NCBI GenBank assembly: GCA_964509295.1
Contig: CAZDWS010000001.1
Span: forward strand, 124,001-188,000
Direction: 5' to 3'
Origin: JBGSQR01 sp964509295
Lineage (GTDB): Bacteria; Desulfobacterota; Desulfuromonadia; Geobacterales; Pseudopelobacteraceae
DNA: 64,000 bases
Under the pieces are notes generated by a model that was given only the letters and a program-made list of their open reading frames with translations, was not told the origin of the DNA and ran no database searches. A program made the position numbers and the translations under genes. Below, in pieces: positions 50,587-60,521 of the stretch (position 1 is the first letter of the stretch; each line of letters starts with the position of its first letter).

Positions 50587-52551
50587 TCACCAGATATACT
50601 CCTTTGCAATTTCCCGCTTATCCTTACCCGCCAGAATATGCAGCACCCGCAACTGTTTGAGCTTGATCGGCGAGAGTGAGCCCAACGGAATATAAACAAT
50701 TTTGCAGCCGATTCTGGCCGCCATCTGTTTGAAGACACTGCGCGGCGGACGAGCGGCAACGTAGACCACATATTTTTCCAGCGAATAATCCATTGCGGCC
50801 ATCAACAGCACTTCACCCTTGTTTGCCGCACCTCCATAATCAGGATCATCCCACACATCCATCATCCTGCGCGGCGGATATGAGAGCAGCAAACCGCCGT
50901 ATTCTGCCCTGCAGATACCCGGTCCGACGATATTTTCAGCCGGTTCTGTAGCATAAAAGGCCATGTCAGACTCCTGTTCATGCTCCCCCAGCCAGGTCAT
51001 GCAGTAAGGGTATTTTTTGTTTCCCCGATCCTCATCAAAGATGACCACCAGTGAACCGACACCGCCTTTGGCGCGCTGCTGTTCCTTGACGTAAACAGAG
51101 CCGGTATGCATATTGCGCAGAGTCTCACGCATGTCGATGCCGTCCAGCATGGAAGCGGAAAACTTTTCTGTACGGCTCTGCTCTTCGGAGAGCTGCATGC
51201 TCCCCTTACGCTTTAGAAAATCTCCATAAGCCTCGATGGCAAGATCTTCCGGCGGATAGGAACAGATCGACGGATCGTCAAAACCGTCCAGCCATTCACC
51301 CGGTCGACGCTCACGTTTACGCTTGAGGAATCCCATTTTGGAAAGGCCCTTATGGCGTTTCTGACGTGGGCGGAAACGAATCTTGTTGCTGCCGCCCCAG
51401 ATTTCTTCCGGTGAGATACTGATAGTCGGCAGGTCACTGGTCTCCGACTGCCAGTGAAAATGTGTTGCCAGGCGATAGAAAGCGTAGGCGAAGTTGTCGT
51501 CAATGCATCCACGGGCAGTTGCCAGCAGCTGAAACAGATCCGGCTGCAGCATGTTTCCAGCCATTGCGTAGTTACGGCAGAACTTGAAAAATGCCCGTTT
51601 CTGCCAGATATGCACCGGCTCTCCGGTCTCCTGTCGATAATGCCGGGATGCTTCAATAAACAGGCGGTAGATCATGCGCTGCCGGTCCGGGAAAGCCCCT
51701 TCCCGCCCCACATGACGGGCGCTCCTCCTGACCGCATTATCCAGCAGTTGTTCCTCCCGTAATTCCTGTTTGCCGCCGTTGATAAGCTCCAGCGCATTAA
51801 AGCGTTTACGCAGTCCGGAACTACCTTCAACCGGTTCATCGGGCAACGTTTTGCGCCTGTATTCATAAACCGACGAGAGAAAAGGGAACTCTGCCATGAT
51901 TTCCCGGCATGAATCCGGATGCAGATTCCAGACATTGACCCCCTTGCGCCTGATCCGCTCCAGCGGCACGGCCTGCGGCTGCAGAAACTGTTGTTTAACA
52001 CGCTCAAGGTGGGACATGCCGCAGACAAAAAGAACCTGTCGATGTTGAGCCGACAACTGCTGCAGACGCCAGGCCATGCCCTGTTCGCGCCGCTGATCTT
52101 CCGCCGCAGCCGCATCCCCGCCAAAGACACTCAGGTATTCCCTGTAATAAGCTCCGAGTCCGATCCGGCAAATGCTGTATGAATCCGGCAGGCGTTCGTG
52201 GTTGATCGGATAGTTATCCATATCCACATCCACAAAGTGTAAGGGGATGCCATGCTCCAGAGCCAGTCGTCCGGCTTCCACCAGCGGATCAGCCGGTTCC
52301 ACCAGCAGATATACGTCCCGTAAAAGATCCCTGCCGACCGGAACCTGATAACTGATGACCGAAACCTGGGGCAGACGTTCCAGGGCCCTGCGAAAAGGGA
52401 CTTCCAGAGTTGCCGGCAACTCGATGGCAATCGCGTCGGGTAAGTGGTGCCTGAAGGCCATACGCACCAGATGGGCAAACTCCAGGCGGTAGTGCAATAT
52501 GGGCAGACCGCAGATATTGCCGAATTTTTCTGTATATAGTCGAAGGGGCAT
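50587..52551 (-). CDS. Large protein of unknown function paired with MoxR-type ATPase
   Basis: A 654-residue cytoplasmic-looking protein without signal or membrane segments. Residues 1-110 (FAHLVRMAFRHHLPDAIAIE and LRDVYLLVEPADPLVEAGRLALE, then IPLHFVDVDM) and 165-200 (VLFVCGMSHLERVKQQFL) recall the alpha/beta layout of the TraB/ChaN/DUF5682 group, which includes proteins associated with MoxR ATPases. The rest is unrecognised: a basic stretch (RPRQKRHKGLSKMGFLKRKR) and a C-terminal region with SLVVIFDEDRGNKKYPYC and VVYVAARPPRSVF. It lies 84 bases downstream of the MoxR gene. The pairing suggests a functional module. Confidence 0.78.
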   Translation of the reverse strand: MPLRLYTEKFGNICGLPILHYRLEFAHLVRMAFRHHLPDAIAIELPATLEVPFRRALERLPQVSVISYQVPVGRDLLRDVYLLVEPADPLVEAGRLALEHGIPLHFVDVDMDNYPINHERLPDSYSICRIGLGAYYREYLSVFGGDAAAAEDQRREQGMAWRLQQLSAQHRQVLFVCGMSHLERVKQQFLQPQAVPLERIRRKGVNVWNLHPDSCREIMAEFPFLSSVYEYRRKTLPDEPVEGSSGLRKRFNALELINGGKQELREEQLLDNAVRRSARHVGREGAFPDRQRMIYRLFIEASRHYRQETGEPVHIWQKRAFFKFCRNYAMAGNMLQPDLFQLLATARGCIDDNFAYAFYRLATHFHWQSETSDLPTISISPEEIWGGSNKIRFRPRQKRHKGLSKMGFLKRKRERRPGEWLDGFDDPSICSYPPEDLAIEAYGDFLKRKGSMQLSEEQSRTEKFSASMLDGIDMRETLRNMHTGSVYVKEQQRAKGGVGSLVVIFDEDRGNKKYPYCMTWLGEHEQESDMAFYATEPAENIVGPGICRAEYGGLLLSYPPRRMMDVWDDPDYGGAANKGEVLLMAAMDYSLEKYVVYVAARPPRSVFKQMAARIGCKIVYIPLGSLSPIKLKQLRVLHILAGKDKREIAKEYIW

Positions 52552-52553
52552 GG

Positions 52554-52637
52554 AAAAATCTCAGGTTAAGGTTAAGGTTAAGGTTAAGGTTGAGGTTGAG
52601 GAAGGCTAAACCTTGACCTTAACCTCAACCTGTTTTT
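52554..52637. repeat. GGTTAA tandem repeat forming a long imperfect hairpin
   Basis: Four GGTTAA units (52564-52587) and two GGTTGA units (52588-52599) face a partially matching arm (52610-52632, ACCTTGACCTTAACCTCAAC..). About 23 bases pair with two exceptions. T-tracts stand on both ends (TTTTT on the + side at 52633, AAAAA at 52554 on the minus side next to the downstream start). It can work as an attenuator or terminator between the MoxR and 654-residue protein genes. Confidence 0.75.
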
Positions 52638-53451
52638 ATAGATATCTCAGAGCTTCATCCCCCAGAATCCGCTCAACTGCCAGACGCAACCGATCAATCG
52701 GTGCGATATTCTCAGCAACACCCATCTTCATGGCATAGCGAGAAATATTGATGCCGTCACGCACCGAGTACAACTCATCGGCGGCATGGGCGCGCTGCAG
52801 AAAATTGACCACATAGGCCAGCACAGCACAATCTCCAAAGGGAAGATTTTCCTGCAGAATCATCATTTCCTCATCAGCTTCCGGAAAGTCGATATAAATC
52901 TGCGGCTGCAGGCGGGAGTGGATGTATTCCGGCAGCTCAAAGGTCGAGGCATCCTCGTTCATGGTGATTACTATCCGGAAATCACGGTGGGCCGGTATGC
53001 GCAGACCGGTGATGATGGACTCCACATAACGCCTGTCATCCAGCAGAGGTGCCAGTGATGCCCAGGACTTCTCGCTCATGCGGTTACCTTCGTCAATAAT
53101 CAGCACACCGCCGGAAATCATTGCAGAGACAAGAGATGAAGCAGCATACTGAATTTTCCCGTCCGGCCCGATTACCGGTGTAATAATCAGATCTTCCGGT
53201 CGGGTATCCATAGTTGCCTGGAACAGATAGACCGGGCGCCCCAGTTTTTCGGCAGCGGCATAGGCCAGAGTGGTCTTACCAACCCCCGGCTTGCCGATCA
53301 GACGCGGATTAAATGGTATGTCCTGCTCATCAATAACCATCCAGGCTGCCAGAAGCTGTTTCAACAACTCGTCCTGACCGACCCATTTCAATGACAACTC
53401 TACCGGACCGGCCAGAGAAAGTGTAATCCCATCAATTGTTGTCTGTTTCAT
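52636..53451 (-). CDS. MoxR-type AAA+ ATPase
   Basis: A 271-residue ATPase: Walker A LIGKPGVGKTTLA (K59, T60), Walker B VLIIDEGNRM (D120-E121), sensor region FRIVITMNEDA and an arginine-containing HSRLQPQIYIDFPEADE stretch. MoxR ATPases help activate or insert cofactors into protein complexes, often with VWA-domain partners. None is present here, but a large unknown protein follows. AGGAG precedes the ATG at 53451, and a CGTGATAT/ATATCACG inverted repeat is directly upstream of the ribosome site. Confidence 0.9.
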   Translation of the reverse strand: MKQTTIDGITLSLAGPVELSLKWVGQDELLKQLLAAWMVIDEQDIPFNPRLIGKPGVGKTTLAYAAAEKLGRPVYLFQATMDTRPEDLIITPVIGPDGKIQYAASSLVSAMISGGVLIIDEGNRMSEKSWASLAPLLDDRRYVESIITGLRIPAHRDFRIVITMNEDASTFELPEYIHSRLQPQIYIDFPEADEEMMILQENLPFGDCAVLAYVVNFLQRAHAADELYSVRDGINISRYAMKMGVAENIAPIDRLRLAVERILGDEALRYL

Positions 53452-53466
53452 TCACATCTCCTAAAA

Positions 53467-53493
53467 CGTGATATACTCCCACTTCATATCACG
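53467..53493 (-). promoter_or_regulatory. Inverted repeat before the MoxR gene
   Basis: CGTGATAT (53467-53474) and ATATCACG (53486-53493) are separated by 11 bases. On the minus strand this is immediately before TTTTAGGAG and the start codon, so it could be an operator or an RNA hairpin controlling translation. Confidence 0.5.
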
Positions 53494-53719
53494 AAATACG
53501 CTGGATTGCATCCCTGCATAATAACCAGACGACACCCACATCGGATTGAATTCCTAGCCGTCATACTGATGAGGGAGTACTCTGGTTTCACTGACATATC
53601 AATAATTTCTGGTTTTTGTTTCAGATAATGATGCCTTTATCAGGCCAAAAAGGAAGGATGCAATTAACCTTGCTGCATTTGATTCTTATTTTACAGGTCC
53701 AATATGCGCTTTAAAAATT

Positions 53720-55951
53720 TTACTCAACCGGCAGCACGACAGTAAATGTAGTCCCTTTACCCTGCTCACTTGTTACTTCTATTTTACCGCCATTGGCTTC
53801 AACCAGATTTCTGCAAACTACCAGACCTAACCCTATCCCCTTTGGCTTTGTGGTAAACAGCGGCTGAAACAGTTTTTTCATGTTATCAGGCGCTATCCCC
53901 ATGCCGCTGTCCTTGATGGAGATACGTATAAAATCTTCGTCACACCACGCATTGATACAGAGACTGCCCCCCTCCGGCATGGCCTGAATTCCATTCGTAA
54001 ACAGATTCAAAAACACCTGTTCCATCTGCTGCGGGTCAACCTTCAGCAGCGGAAGTTCTTGAGGGACCTCTTTCTGAAATTTGATATTCTCCGGCATGAT
54101 ACTTTTTTTCAAACAGATATCTATCAGTTCATTGGCTCCGATTGTTGCAACATGGGGAGCCTTGGTACGGGCAAAATCCAGCAGATCCGTAATAATGCGT
54201 GTAGAATTGTCGATTTCAGTTGCGATAATATCCAGATATTCCCTGGTGACTTGATCTGCTTTTGCCTGGGTTATTTTCAGCAAATAAATTGCATTGCTCA
54301 TGACCCCCAAAGGATTACGCAGTTCATGGCTGACGCTGCCGGAAAGCTGGCCAAGTACGGCCAGTTTTTCCTTGCGAACCAGTTCCTCCTGAGCAGCTTT
54401 CAGAGCATCCTCAGCCTGCTTGCGTTCTGTAATATCACGCCAGGCATAAACCACGCACGGCTCACCTCCAATTTCCACAGTTTCTGCGGAAATCAGTCCG
54501 AAACGCAATTCTCCGGTTTTGGTATGCATATATGTTTCAAAGTTGTGAAACGCCCCCTGTTCCTTGACCTGTTGGTAGGCTTTTTCGCGCATATCTTTAT
54601 CATGCCACAAGTCAAACTCATCTGATGTATGCCCGACAATCTCTTCCTTCCTGTATCCCAAAATTCTGAAACAGGCCTGATTGACATCAATGTATACCCG
54701 ATCTCTCAGCCTGATAATTCCCAGAAAATCTGAAGTATGACTGAACGTCTTGGAAAATTTTTCTTCGGAAGCGACCAGCGACTCCTGAGCCTGCTGTCTT
54801 TCCATCATTTCCTGTTCCAGTGACCGGTTTTTTATTTCCAATTCCTGCACCATGTTACTGAGGTTTTGAGACATGATATTAAATTGGCCGGCCAGCTGTC
54901 CGACCTCATCCTGAGAGGATACTTCCAGGGCCGCTACATTCAAATTTCCGGCGGCAATCTCCCGGGTCCGTTCAGCCAGATGGCGCAAAGGCCTGGTCAG
55001 GCTTCTGGCGGTGAAATATATTGCAACACCGGCCAGTATCAGAACAATTACAGTGATACCTGCCAGCGAAAACAGCATTCGTGATGCCGGGGCAAACAGC
55101 TCCGACTCCGGCATAACCGTTGCCACTGACCAGCCGTTAACTGGAATCGGCTGATAAAACGCGACCTTTTTTTGTCCCTTGTATTTATAGCGGAACACCC
55201 CCGAATTACCGGAGGTCATCAGCCTCCCCAGTTCATGGGTACTCGCATCTTCAAGCTCATTTGTTTTCTTCAGCATGGCAACTTCTTTATCCGGATGGTG
55301 CACAATCAACCCATCTTTTGCGATTACGATGCCGTATCTGCTATCACTGGCTTTCAGATCATTGGCAAGCTGATCAACATAATCCAGCGACACTCCCGTA
55401 CCGATCAAACCTTGCGGCCGGTTCTGTTCATCCCTGATCGGTGCAACAATAAATATGGTCGGCTTACCCGTAGTCCTGGATACCAGCGGTGAAGTTATCT
55501 GTGTCGCCCCACCGGACATGATGGATCGAAAGTATTCACGGTTTCTGATATCACCGACAAATACAGTGTATTCATTTCCACTTTGCTGGACGGTATGATA
55601 TTCGCCTTTACTGTTGGCAGCATAGATGTCCTGAAAGATCTCGGGATATTTTGCATGCAGAATTTTATGTCTTTCTATATTCAGCTTGTCTATCTGGCTG
55701 AAACTTTTATTAATCAATCTGGCAGCAGGAGTTGAAGCGATCGTATCCGGTTCCAGCATCAGCGTTTTAAACCAGGTATTGATACTCTCCGCCGTCTTGC
55801 CGGTTGTTGCCAGCATGCTGGCTGTCAACTCATCTTCGATCAGACTGTTTATAAACCAGTAGGCTCCTCCGCTGAGTGACAACAGCCCCAGAAAAAGGAT
55901 CGGCAGGACTCTTGACATGAGTCTGTTTTTATATGAGTTATTTATAAACAT
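53720..55951 (-). CDS. Membrane sensor histidine kinase (dCache-HAMP-PAS-HisKA-HATPase)
   Basis: A 743-residue kinase. TM1 is about residues 13-35, a periplasmic dCache domain (40-290) contains NREYFRSIMSGG and IGTGVSLDYVDQLANDLK, and TM2 (294-314) is followed by HAMP (315-367). A coiled coil leads to a PAS domain (395-510), then HisKA with phospho-acceptor H542 in SVSHELRNPLG, and HATPase (N-box QVFLNLFTNGIQA, G-boxes DSGMGIAP and KGIGLGL). It probably senses a small periplasmic ligand. No response regulator is directly in its operon, and the divergent gene at 56191 carries a receiver. Confidence 0.92.
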   Translation of the reverse strand: MFINNSYKNRLMSRVLPILFLGLLSLSGGAYWFINSLIEDELTASMLATTGKTAESINTWFKTLMLEPDTIASTPAARLINKSFSQIDKLNIERHKILHAKYPEIFQDIYAANSKGEYHTVQQSGNEYTVFVGDIRNREYFRSIMSGGATQITSPLVSRTTGKPTIFIVAPIRDEQNRPQGLIGTGVSLDYVDQLANDLKASDSRYGIVIAKDGLIVHHPDKEVAMLKKTNELEDASTHELGRLMTSGNSGVFRYKYKGQKKVAFYQPIPVNGWSVATVMPESELFAPASRMLFSLAGITVIVLILAGVAIYFTARSLTRPLRHLAERTREIAAGNLNVAALEVSSQDEVGQLAGQFNIMSQNLSNMVQELEIKNRSLEQEMMERQQAQESLVASEEKFSKTFSHTSDFLGIIRLRDRVYIDVNQACFRILGYRKEEIVGHTSDEFDLWHDKDMREKAYQQVKEQGAFHNFETYMHTKTGELRFGLISAETVEIGGEPCVVYAWRDITERKQAEDALKAAQEELVRKEKLAVLGQLSGSVSHELRNPLGVMSNAIYLLKITQAKADQVTREYLDIIATEIDNSTRIITDLLDFARTKAPHVATIGANELIDICLKKSIMPENIKFQKEVPQELPLLKVDPQQMEQVFLNLFTNGIQAMPEGGSLCINAWCDEDFIRISIKDSGMGIAPDNMKKLFQPLFTTKPKGIGLGLVVCRNLVEANGGKIEVTSEQGKGTTFTVVLPVE

Positions 55952-56190
55952 TGTTTCCCCGCCATTTCATTCAAACCTGCACTTTATTTTAAAATAAAGT
56001 ATATCGCATTTTAATAATTCCACCATTTAATTAACCTGACACATACAATTGTAATGCCCCAACCTTGGCTGCACTTGCAATCTGCACCGGTAGCGATAAT
56101 ATTATTCATGTGCTTTGGTGAAAAAACAAGACCGCAACCGCCTCAAAGCCGACTCTTTGTACTCAATTAGAAAAAACTCAAGGATCTTAC

Positions 56191-57498
56191 ATGAATGTTT
56201 TAATAGTTGAAGACAATGTCAACATGCGCAAAATGATGCGCTTTACATTTGAGTACCACAAATGCACCGTAACGGAAGCTAAAGACGGCCAGGAGGGATT
56301 GGAGCTTGCTGCACTTTCCAGGCCGGACATTATTATCTCCGACGCCCTGATGCCACGCATGGACGGTTTTCAGTTCCTGAGGGCCCTGAAGGCTGATTCT
56401 GCACTGAAAACAATTCCCTTTATTTTTTATTCAGCCATCTATGATGGAGATCAGGAAGAGAAACTGGCCCTTTCTCTGGGTGCCGAAGCCTTCATCGACA
56501 AGCCGACCGAGCCGGAAGAGCTCTGGCAGAAAATATGTGCCGTCATGAACGCCTCAACCATTGGCTGCAAACCCTTCAAAGAACAGCTTCCAGAGACGGG
56601 AGAGGCTCAGTACCTCAGCGAATACAGTCAGATTGTTGCAACAAAACTGGAAGAGAAGGTACACGAACTGGAAGAAGCGCTGCTTCACCAGAAAGAGGCT
56701 GAAGACCGGCTGCAACGCCTGAATCTGGAACTGGAACTGAGAGTGGCCCAGGAAGTTGAAAAAAATATCGCCCAGGACCGCATCATGGCCCAACAGGCTC
56801 GCATGGTGGCCATCGGCGAAATGTTGAGCAACATTTCCCATCAGTGGCGTCAACCACTGAACAATGTGGGACTGATCATCCAGAACATGCAACTGGAATT
56901 TGAAGATAACTCCCTGACGGTTGACACTTGTAATGACTATGTTGCCGAATGCATGAAGTATCTGGCTTACATGTCCTGCACTATTGAAAATTTTCAGGAC
57001 TTCTACCTGCCTGACAACAAACAGCAGACATTCAAACCTTGTAAGGCTATTGAAGAGATATTTTCCCTGATCCGTGATGACATGACTTTTCAAGGCATTA
57101 CCATACGAAATACCTGTGAGGCTGATCTGCTCATATTCGGCTACAAAAAGGAGTTTTCACAGGTAATCATGAATATCATTCTGAATGCCAAGGATTCATT
57201 TCAAAAACACAAACAGCAGAACCCGTTCATTGAGATCTGCTGCAGAAAAGAGGAAAATTCCGCCGTAATATTTATCAGGGATAACGGCGGCGGGATTCCC
57301 CTTGAAATTATGGATAAAATTTTCGACCCTTACTTCACAACCAAATTTATGTCGCAGGGAGTCGGCATGGGCCTATACATGGCCAAAATGATTATCGAAA
57401 ATCATATGGGCGGTACAATCAAGGTCGCCAATACCGATATTGGGGTTGAAGTAGCAATCAAAATGCCTGATAAAGGCAATCCGGGCCCGGCTGACTAG
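56191..57498 (+). CDS. Receiver-histidine kinase fusion protein
   Basis: A 435-residue soluble protein. Residues 1-125 form a receiver (VLIVEDNVNMRKMM, acceptor D in DIIISDALMPRMDGF, K in FIDKPTEPEELW). A coiled coil follows (about 145-205), then a HisKA-type H-box MLSNISHQWRQPLNNVG and a HATPase domain (NIILNAKDSFQ, RDNGGGIP, GVGMGLYMAKMI). It may take a phosphoryl signal from another kinase, and tail-to-tail convergence with the hybrid kinase suggests a shared pathway. The last four bases overlap the end of the opposite gene. Confidence 0.9.
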   Translation: MNVLIVEDNVNMRKMMRFTFEYHKCTVTEAKDGQEGLELAALSRPDIIISDALMPRMDGFQFLRALKADSALKTIPFIFYSAIYDGDQEEKLALSLGAEAFIDKPTEPEELWQKICAVMNASTIGCKPFKEQLPETGEAQYLSEYSQIVATKLEEKVHELEEALLHQKEAEDRLQRLNLELELRVAQEVEKNIAQDRIMAQQARMVAIGEMLSNISHQWRQPLNNVGLIIQNMQLEFEDNSLTVDTCNDYVAECMKYLAYMSCTIENFQDFYLPDNKQQTFKPCKAIEEIFSLIRDDMTFQGITIRNTCEADLLIFGYKKEFSQVIMNIILNAKDSFQKHKQQNPFIEICCRKEENSAVIFIRDNGGGIPLEIMDKIFDPYFTTKFMSQGVGMGLYMAKMIIENHMGGTIKVANTDIGVEVAIKMPDKGNPGPAD

Positions 57499-60400
57499 TT
57501 CTGTTTTTTGAAAAGTACCGAGTTTAATGCAGCTTCCAGTTTTTCCACATTGTAAGGCTTTTCAACCACTCCACTGAAACCGTAGTTCCTGAAGTTCGCC
57601 AGAACCGGATCACCGGAATAACCGCTGGAAACTATCAGTCGAGCCTGAGGATCAATTGCAAGAATCTTTTCGGCTGCTTCTTTACCACCCATGCCACCCG
57701 GTATGGTCAAGTCCATTATGACTACCACAAAAGGCGTCCCGGCCTCCATGGCAGACCGGTAAAGATCAATAGCCTCAACTCCGTCTGCACAAGTTGTCAC
57801 ATGATAGCCCAGATATTGAAGCTGGTTAGTAACCAGTGTGCAAATCATCTCTTCGTCATCCATTACCAGAACTGATCCGCCATGGCCCCCTGTGCTTTTC
57901 GGAGGCGATGAAACAGACTGTTCATCAATATTGTCAGAAATTGCCGGAATGTGGATCGTGAACTCTGTGCCCTTACCCTGTCTGGATGTGACACGAATCA
58001 CACCACCATGCCGGACTATTATGGAGTGGGCAGATGCCAGCCCCAGGCCGTTCCCAGCCGACTTCGTAGTAAAATACGGATCAAATATTTTTATCAGATC
58101 CTCAGCCGGAATACCGCAACCGTCATCACTGAAAACAAGCTTGACATAGCTGCCTGCGGGTAACTCGAATTTGTTATGGGCTTCCAACTGTTCATTAGTA
58201 GCTTTAACCAGAAGATTTCCGCCGCCCGGCATTGCCTGGGTGGCATTTATTACAATATTGGTAAAGACCTGATTCAGTTGTCCCTCGTCGGCCTCTACAG
58301 CAGACAGGTCGTTTGCAGCTTCAATGGTCCCCTTCACATTCGATCCACGAAGTACAAGCGATACCGCCTCTTTCAACAGATTCCGAACTGACACAATTTT
58401 CTTGATCGGCTCTCCGCCCCGTGAAAAGGTCAACAACTGCCGGGCCAGTTCACCGGCACGCACAGTGGCTTTCTCCGCCTCGTACAGAGGCTCTGCAGCC
58501 TTATGAAACTTGTCCAGCAACAGACGTGCAAAGGAGATATTACCCATAACTCCAGTCAGGATATTGTTAAAATCGTGGGCGATACCTCCGGCCAGCACCC
58601 CCAGGGACTCCAGCTTTTCGATCTTGAGATGTTCTTTTTCATACTCTTCACGTTCGCTAATATCCCGGAAAGACCAGAAGCGAGCCACGATATCATCGTT
58701 GATCCATAAAGGTTGGGAATAGCGCTCCAACACCCGTCCATCGGAAAGTTCAAGCAGATCAATTCCCGACTCTTCCGGGTGAGCATACAGCTCCTGCACT
58801 TTGTCCAGAAACTCTTTTGGCCTGGCCACCTGGCCAAGAACATATTCCAGGACAGGATCTTTTATGGTTTTGTCCAGCAGTGACTCAGGCACATGCAAGA
58901 TATCTACAAACTTCTGATTCCACCTGACTATTTTACCCTCCCTGTCCACAATCAGAATGCCATCGGCAGTTGACTCAAAAATGGCATTTGTCAGGGAGTT
59001 TGAGTACAGCAACTCCTTCTCGGCCAGTTTGCGTTCGGTCACATCAATAGTGTAGCCGGCCAGCAACTTTTTTTCTTCCTGGGAAAGCGGAAATTTTATT
59101 GTGACGTAGTACCTTCCGTTCAGTTCCTCTTCTACCCTGATAACTTGATTCCCTGATACCACAGACCAGTCATCAACGGTAATGTTTGCAGCAAGCTCCG
59201 GCGGGAAAAGTTCAGCCATTGTTTTGCCAATCATCTTTGAACCGGGAAAACCGATCATCTGCGCGTAATTTTCACTGGCCCGCAAAACCCGGCTTTCCGT
59301 TGCAGTAACTTCTTTAACAAAAATATAGACAGGTGAATGGTGCAAAAGCAGCTTGAATAGTTCATCCGTATCCCGCAGCTCAACTTCTGCCGCCTTTCGT
59401 GCAATCTCTTCCTGCTTTCTTCGCTTAATATTGAAAAACAATATTGCAATGATCGTACATTGCACAGCAAACAGCCCGGCCCCGAGCCAGAGATAGAAAG
59501 CATAACGTTCGTAAAACGTATTTGGTTTACCGGTAACAACCGTATCAGGCGGCAATTGCGACTCTTTGATGTCGAATTTTTTAAGCCCCTCATAGTTCAG
59601 AATATAGCTCGTCGGACTGTCCCGCATTGGGAGAGCATCCGCATTTTCACCCTTGAGAATCTTGACAACCAGCTCTCCCGCGTGTCTACCCTGTACGAGG
59701 CCGCTGAGCATTTTTCCACCCATGGCGCCGGGCGCCATATTGTAGTCCCAACCTGTATAAACCGGCCTTGGAGATACCCGGACAATATATTCCATACTCT
59801 CGCGCGGTGTAAAAAGCCGCCCGGCGGCATCGCGCAAAAACGAGACATTCAGGACAATCGTGTCATTGCCCAATGCTTTAAGTCGCGTACTCAACTGGTC
59901 TGCACTCAACCTGCTCAGCTCCACGAAACTGATCTCAGGAAACTGGGGCACAATTTTTCTAACCAGACCGAGATTGATTTCACCGGTTTCCGTATTATCA
60001 GAAATAACCGCCACTTTTCTGGTACCCGGATGAAGTTTCAAGGCAATCCGGATTGTGGAAGCAAGGTCCGGGTCTTCACTGACGCCCGTATAACCACTTC
60101 CAGCTACAAACTTGTAATCATTGATATTATTTATGCCGCAATAAACTACCGAGACGCCCGGAAACAGCTCATCACGATGCATCAGCATGAAGTCCAGGGC
60201 ATTATTGTCCGAAACAACAACTACATCAAATCTGATATTCGAAAAACTTTTCTGATAAAGAGTTTTCAGTACCGGAAAAATATTTTCAGGTGGGTTACGT
60301 TTGGTGTTCATGAATTCGGCATAAAGTTCTGCCTTGGGATAAGCGGCCCAGATTGTTTTTGAAATGCCTTTCTGGATCTCATCAGTCCAGGCAAATTCAT

Positions 60401-60521
60401 GATGGTAGGAGTGTAAAATCAAAATTTTAGGCGAGACACTTTCTGCTGCATAAAGCGGATTAAACATATTCAACAAAATAAATAAGGAGACAAGCCAGCA
60501 GAGAACAAAACTGCGTATCAT
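57495..60521 (-). CDS. Hybrid histidine kinase with ABC-type periplasmic sensor
   Basis: A 1008-residue kinase from the ATG at 60521, chosen because AAGGA lies eight bases upstream (another in-frame ATG at 60548 has none). A signal/TM helix comes first, then an ABC-substrate-binding domain of the PF04392 kind (about 30-320; KILILHSYHHEFAWTDEIQK, VVYCGINNINDY). A TM helix (about 335-355) is followed by two PAS domains, HisKA (LAGGIAHDFNNILTG), HATPase (FSDDGCGIPAEDL, GNGLGLASAHSI) and a C-terminal receiver (acceptor in VVVIMDLTIPGG). The ligand is not known. No other sensor-linked operon genes are adjacent. Confidence 0.92.
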   Translation of the reverse strand: MIRSFVLCWLVSLFILLNMFNPLYAAESVSPKILILHSYHHEFAWTDEIQKGISKTIWAAYPKAELYAEFMNTKRNPPENIFPVLKTLYQKSFSNIRFDVVVVSDNNALDFMLMHRDELFPGVSVVYCGINNINDYKFVAGSGYTGVSEDPDLASTIRIALKLHPGTRKVAVISDNTETGEINLGLVRKIVPQFPEISFVELSRLSADQLSTRLKALGNDTIVLNVSFLRDAAGRLFTPRESMEYIVRVSPRPVYTGWDYNMAPGAMGGKMLSGLVQGRHAGELVVKILKGENADALPMRDSPTSYILNYEGLKKFDIKESQLPPDTVVTGKPNTFYERYAFYLWLGAGLFAVQCTIIAILFFNIKRRKQEEIARKAAEVELRDTDELFKLLLHHSPVYIFVKEVTATESRVLRASENYAQMIGFPGSKMIGKTMAELFPPELAANITVDDWSVVSGNQVIRVEEELNGRYYVTIKFPLSQEEKKLLAGYTIDVTERKLAEKELLYSNSLTNAIFESTADGILIVDREGKIVRWNQKFVDILHVPESLLDKTIKDPVLEYVLGQVARPKEFLDKVQELYAHPEESGIDLLELSDGRVLERYSQPLWINDDIVARFWSFRDISEREEYEKEHLKIEKLESLGVLAGGIAHDFNNILTGVMGNISFARLLLDKFHKAAEPLYEAEKATVRAGELARQLLTFSRGGEPIKKIVSVRNLLKEAVSLVLRGSNVKGTIEAANDLSAVEADEGQLNQVFTNIVINATQAMPGGGNLLVKATNEQLEAHNKFELPAGSYVKLVFSDDGCGIPAEDLIKIFDPYFTTKSAGNGLGLASAHSIIVRHGGVIRVTSRQGKGTEFTIHIPAISDNIDEQSVSSPPKSTGGHGGSVLVMDDEEMICTLVTNQLQYLGYHVTTCADGVEAIDLYRSAMEAGTPFVVVIMDLTIPGGMGGKEAAEKILAIDPQARLIVSSGYSGDPVLANFRNYGFSGVVEKPYNVEKLEAALNSVLFKKQN

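Noticed and set aside
51213..52130. Two long minus-strand frames inside the 654-residue protein gene
   Set aside because: They are alternative frames of the same strand with arginine- and serine-rich random composition; the 654-residue frame is continuous and has normal composition.
52562..52632. CRISPR-like array
   Set aside because: The repeat unit is only six bases with no spacers, and no cas genes are near; it is a simple tandem repeat with hairpin potential.
59460..60362. 300-codon open frame on the + strand
   Set aside because: Opposite the periplasmic sensor part of the hybrid kinase; low-complexity composition and no ribosome site.
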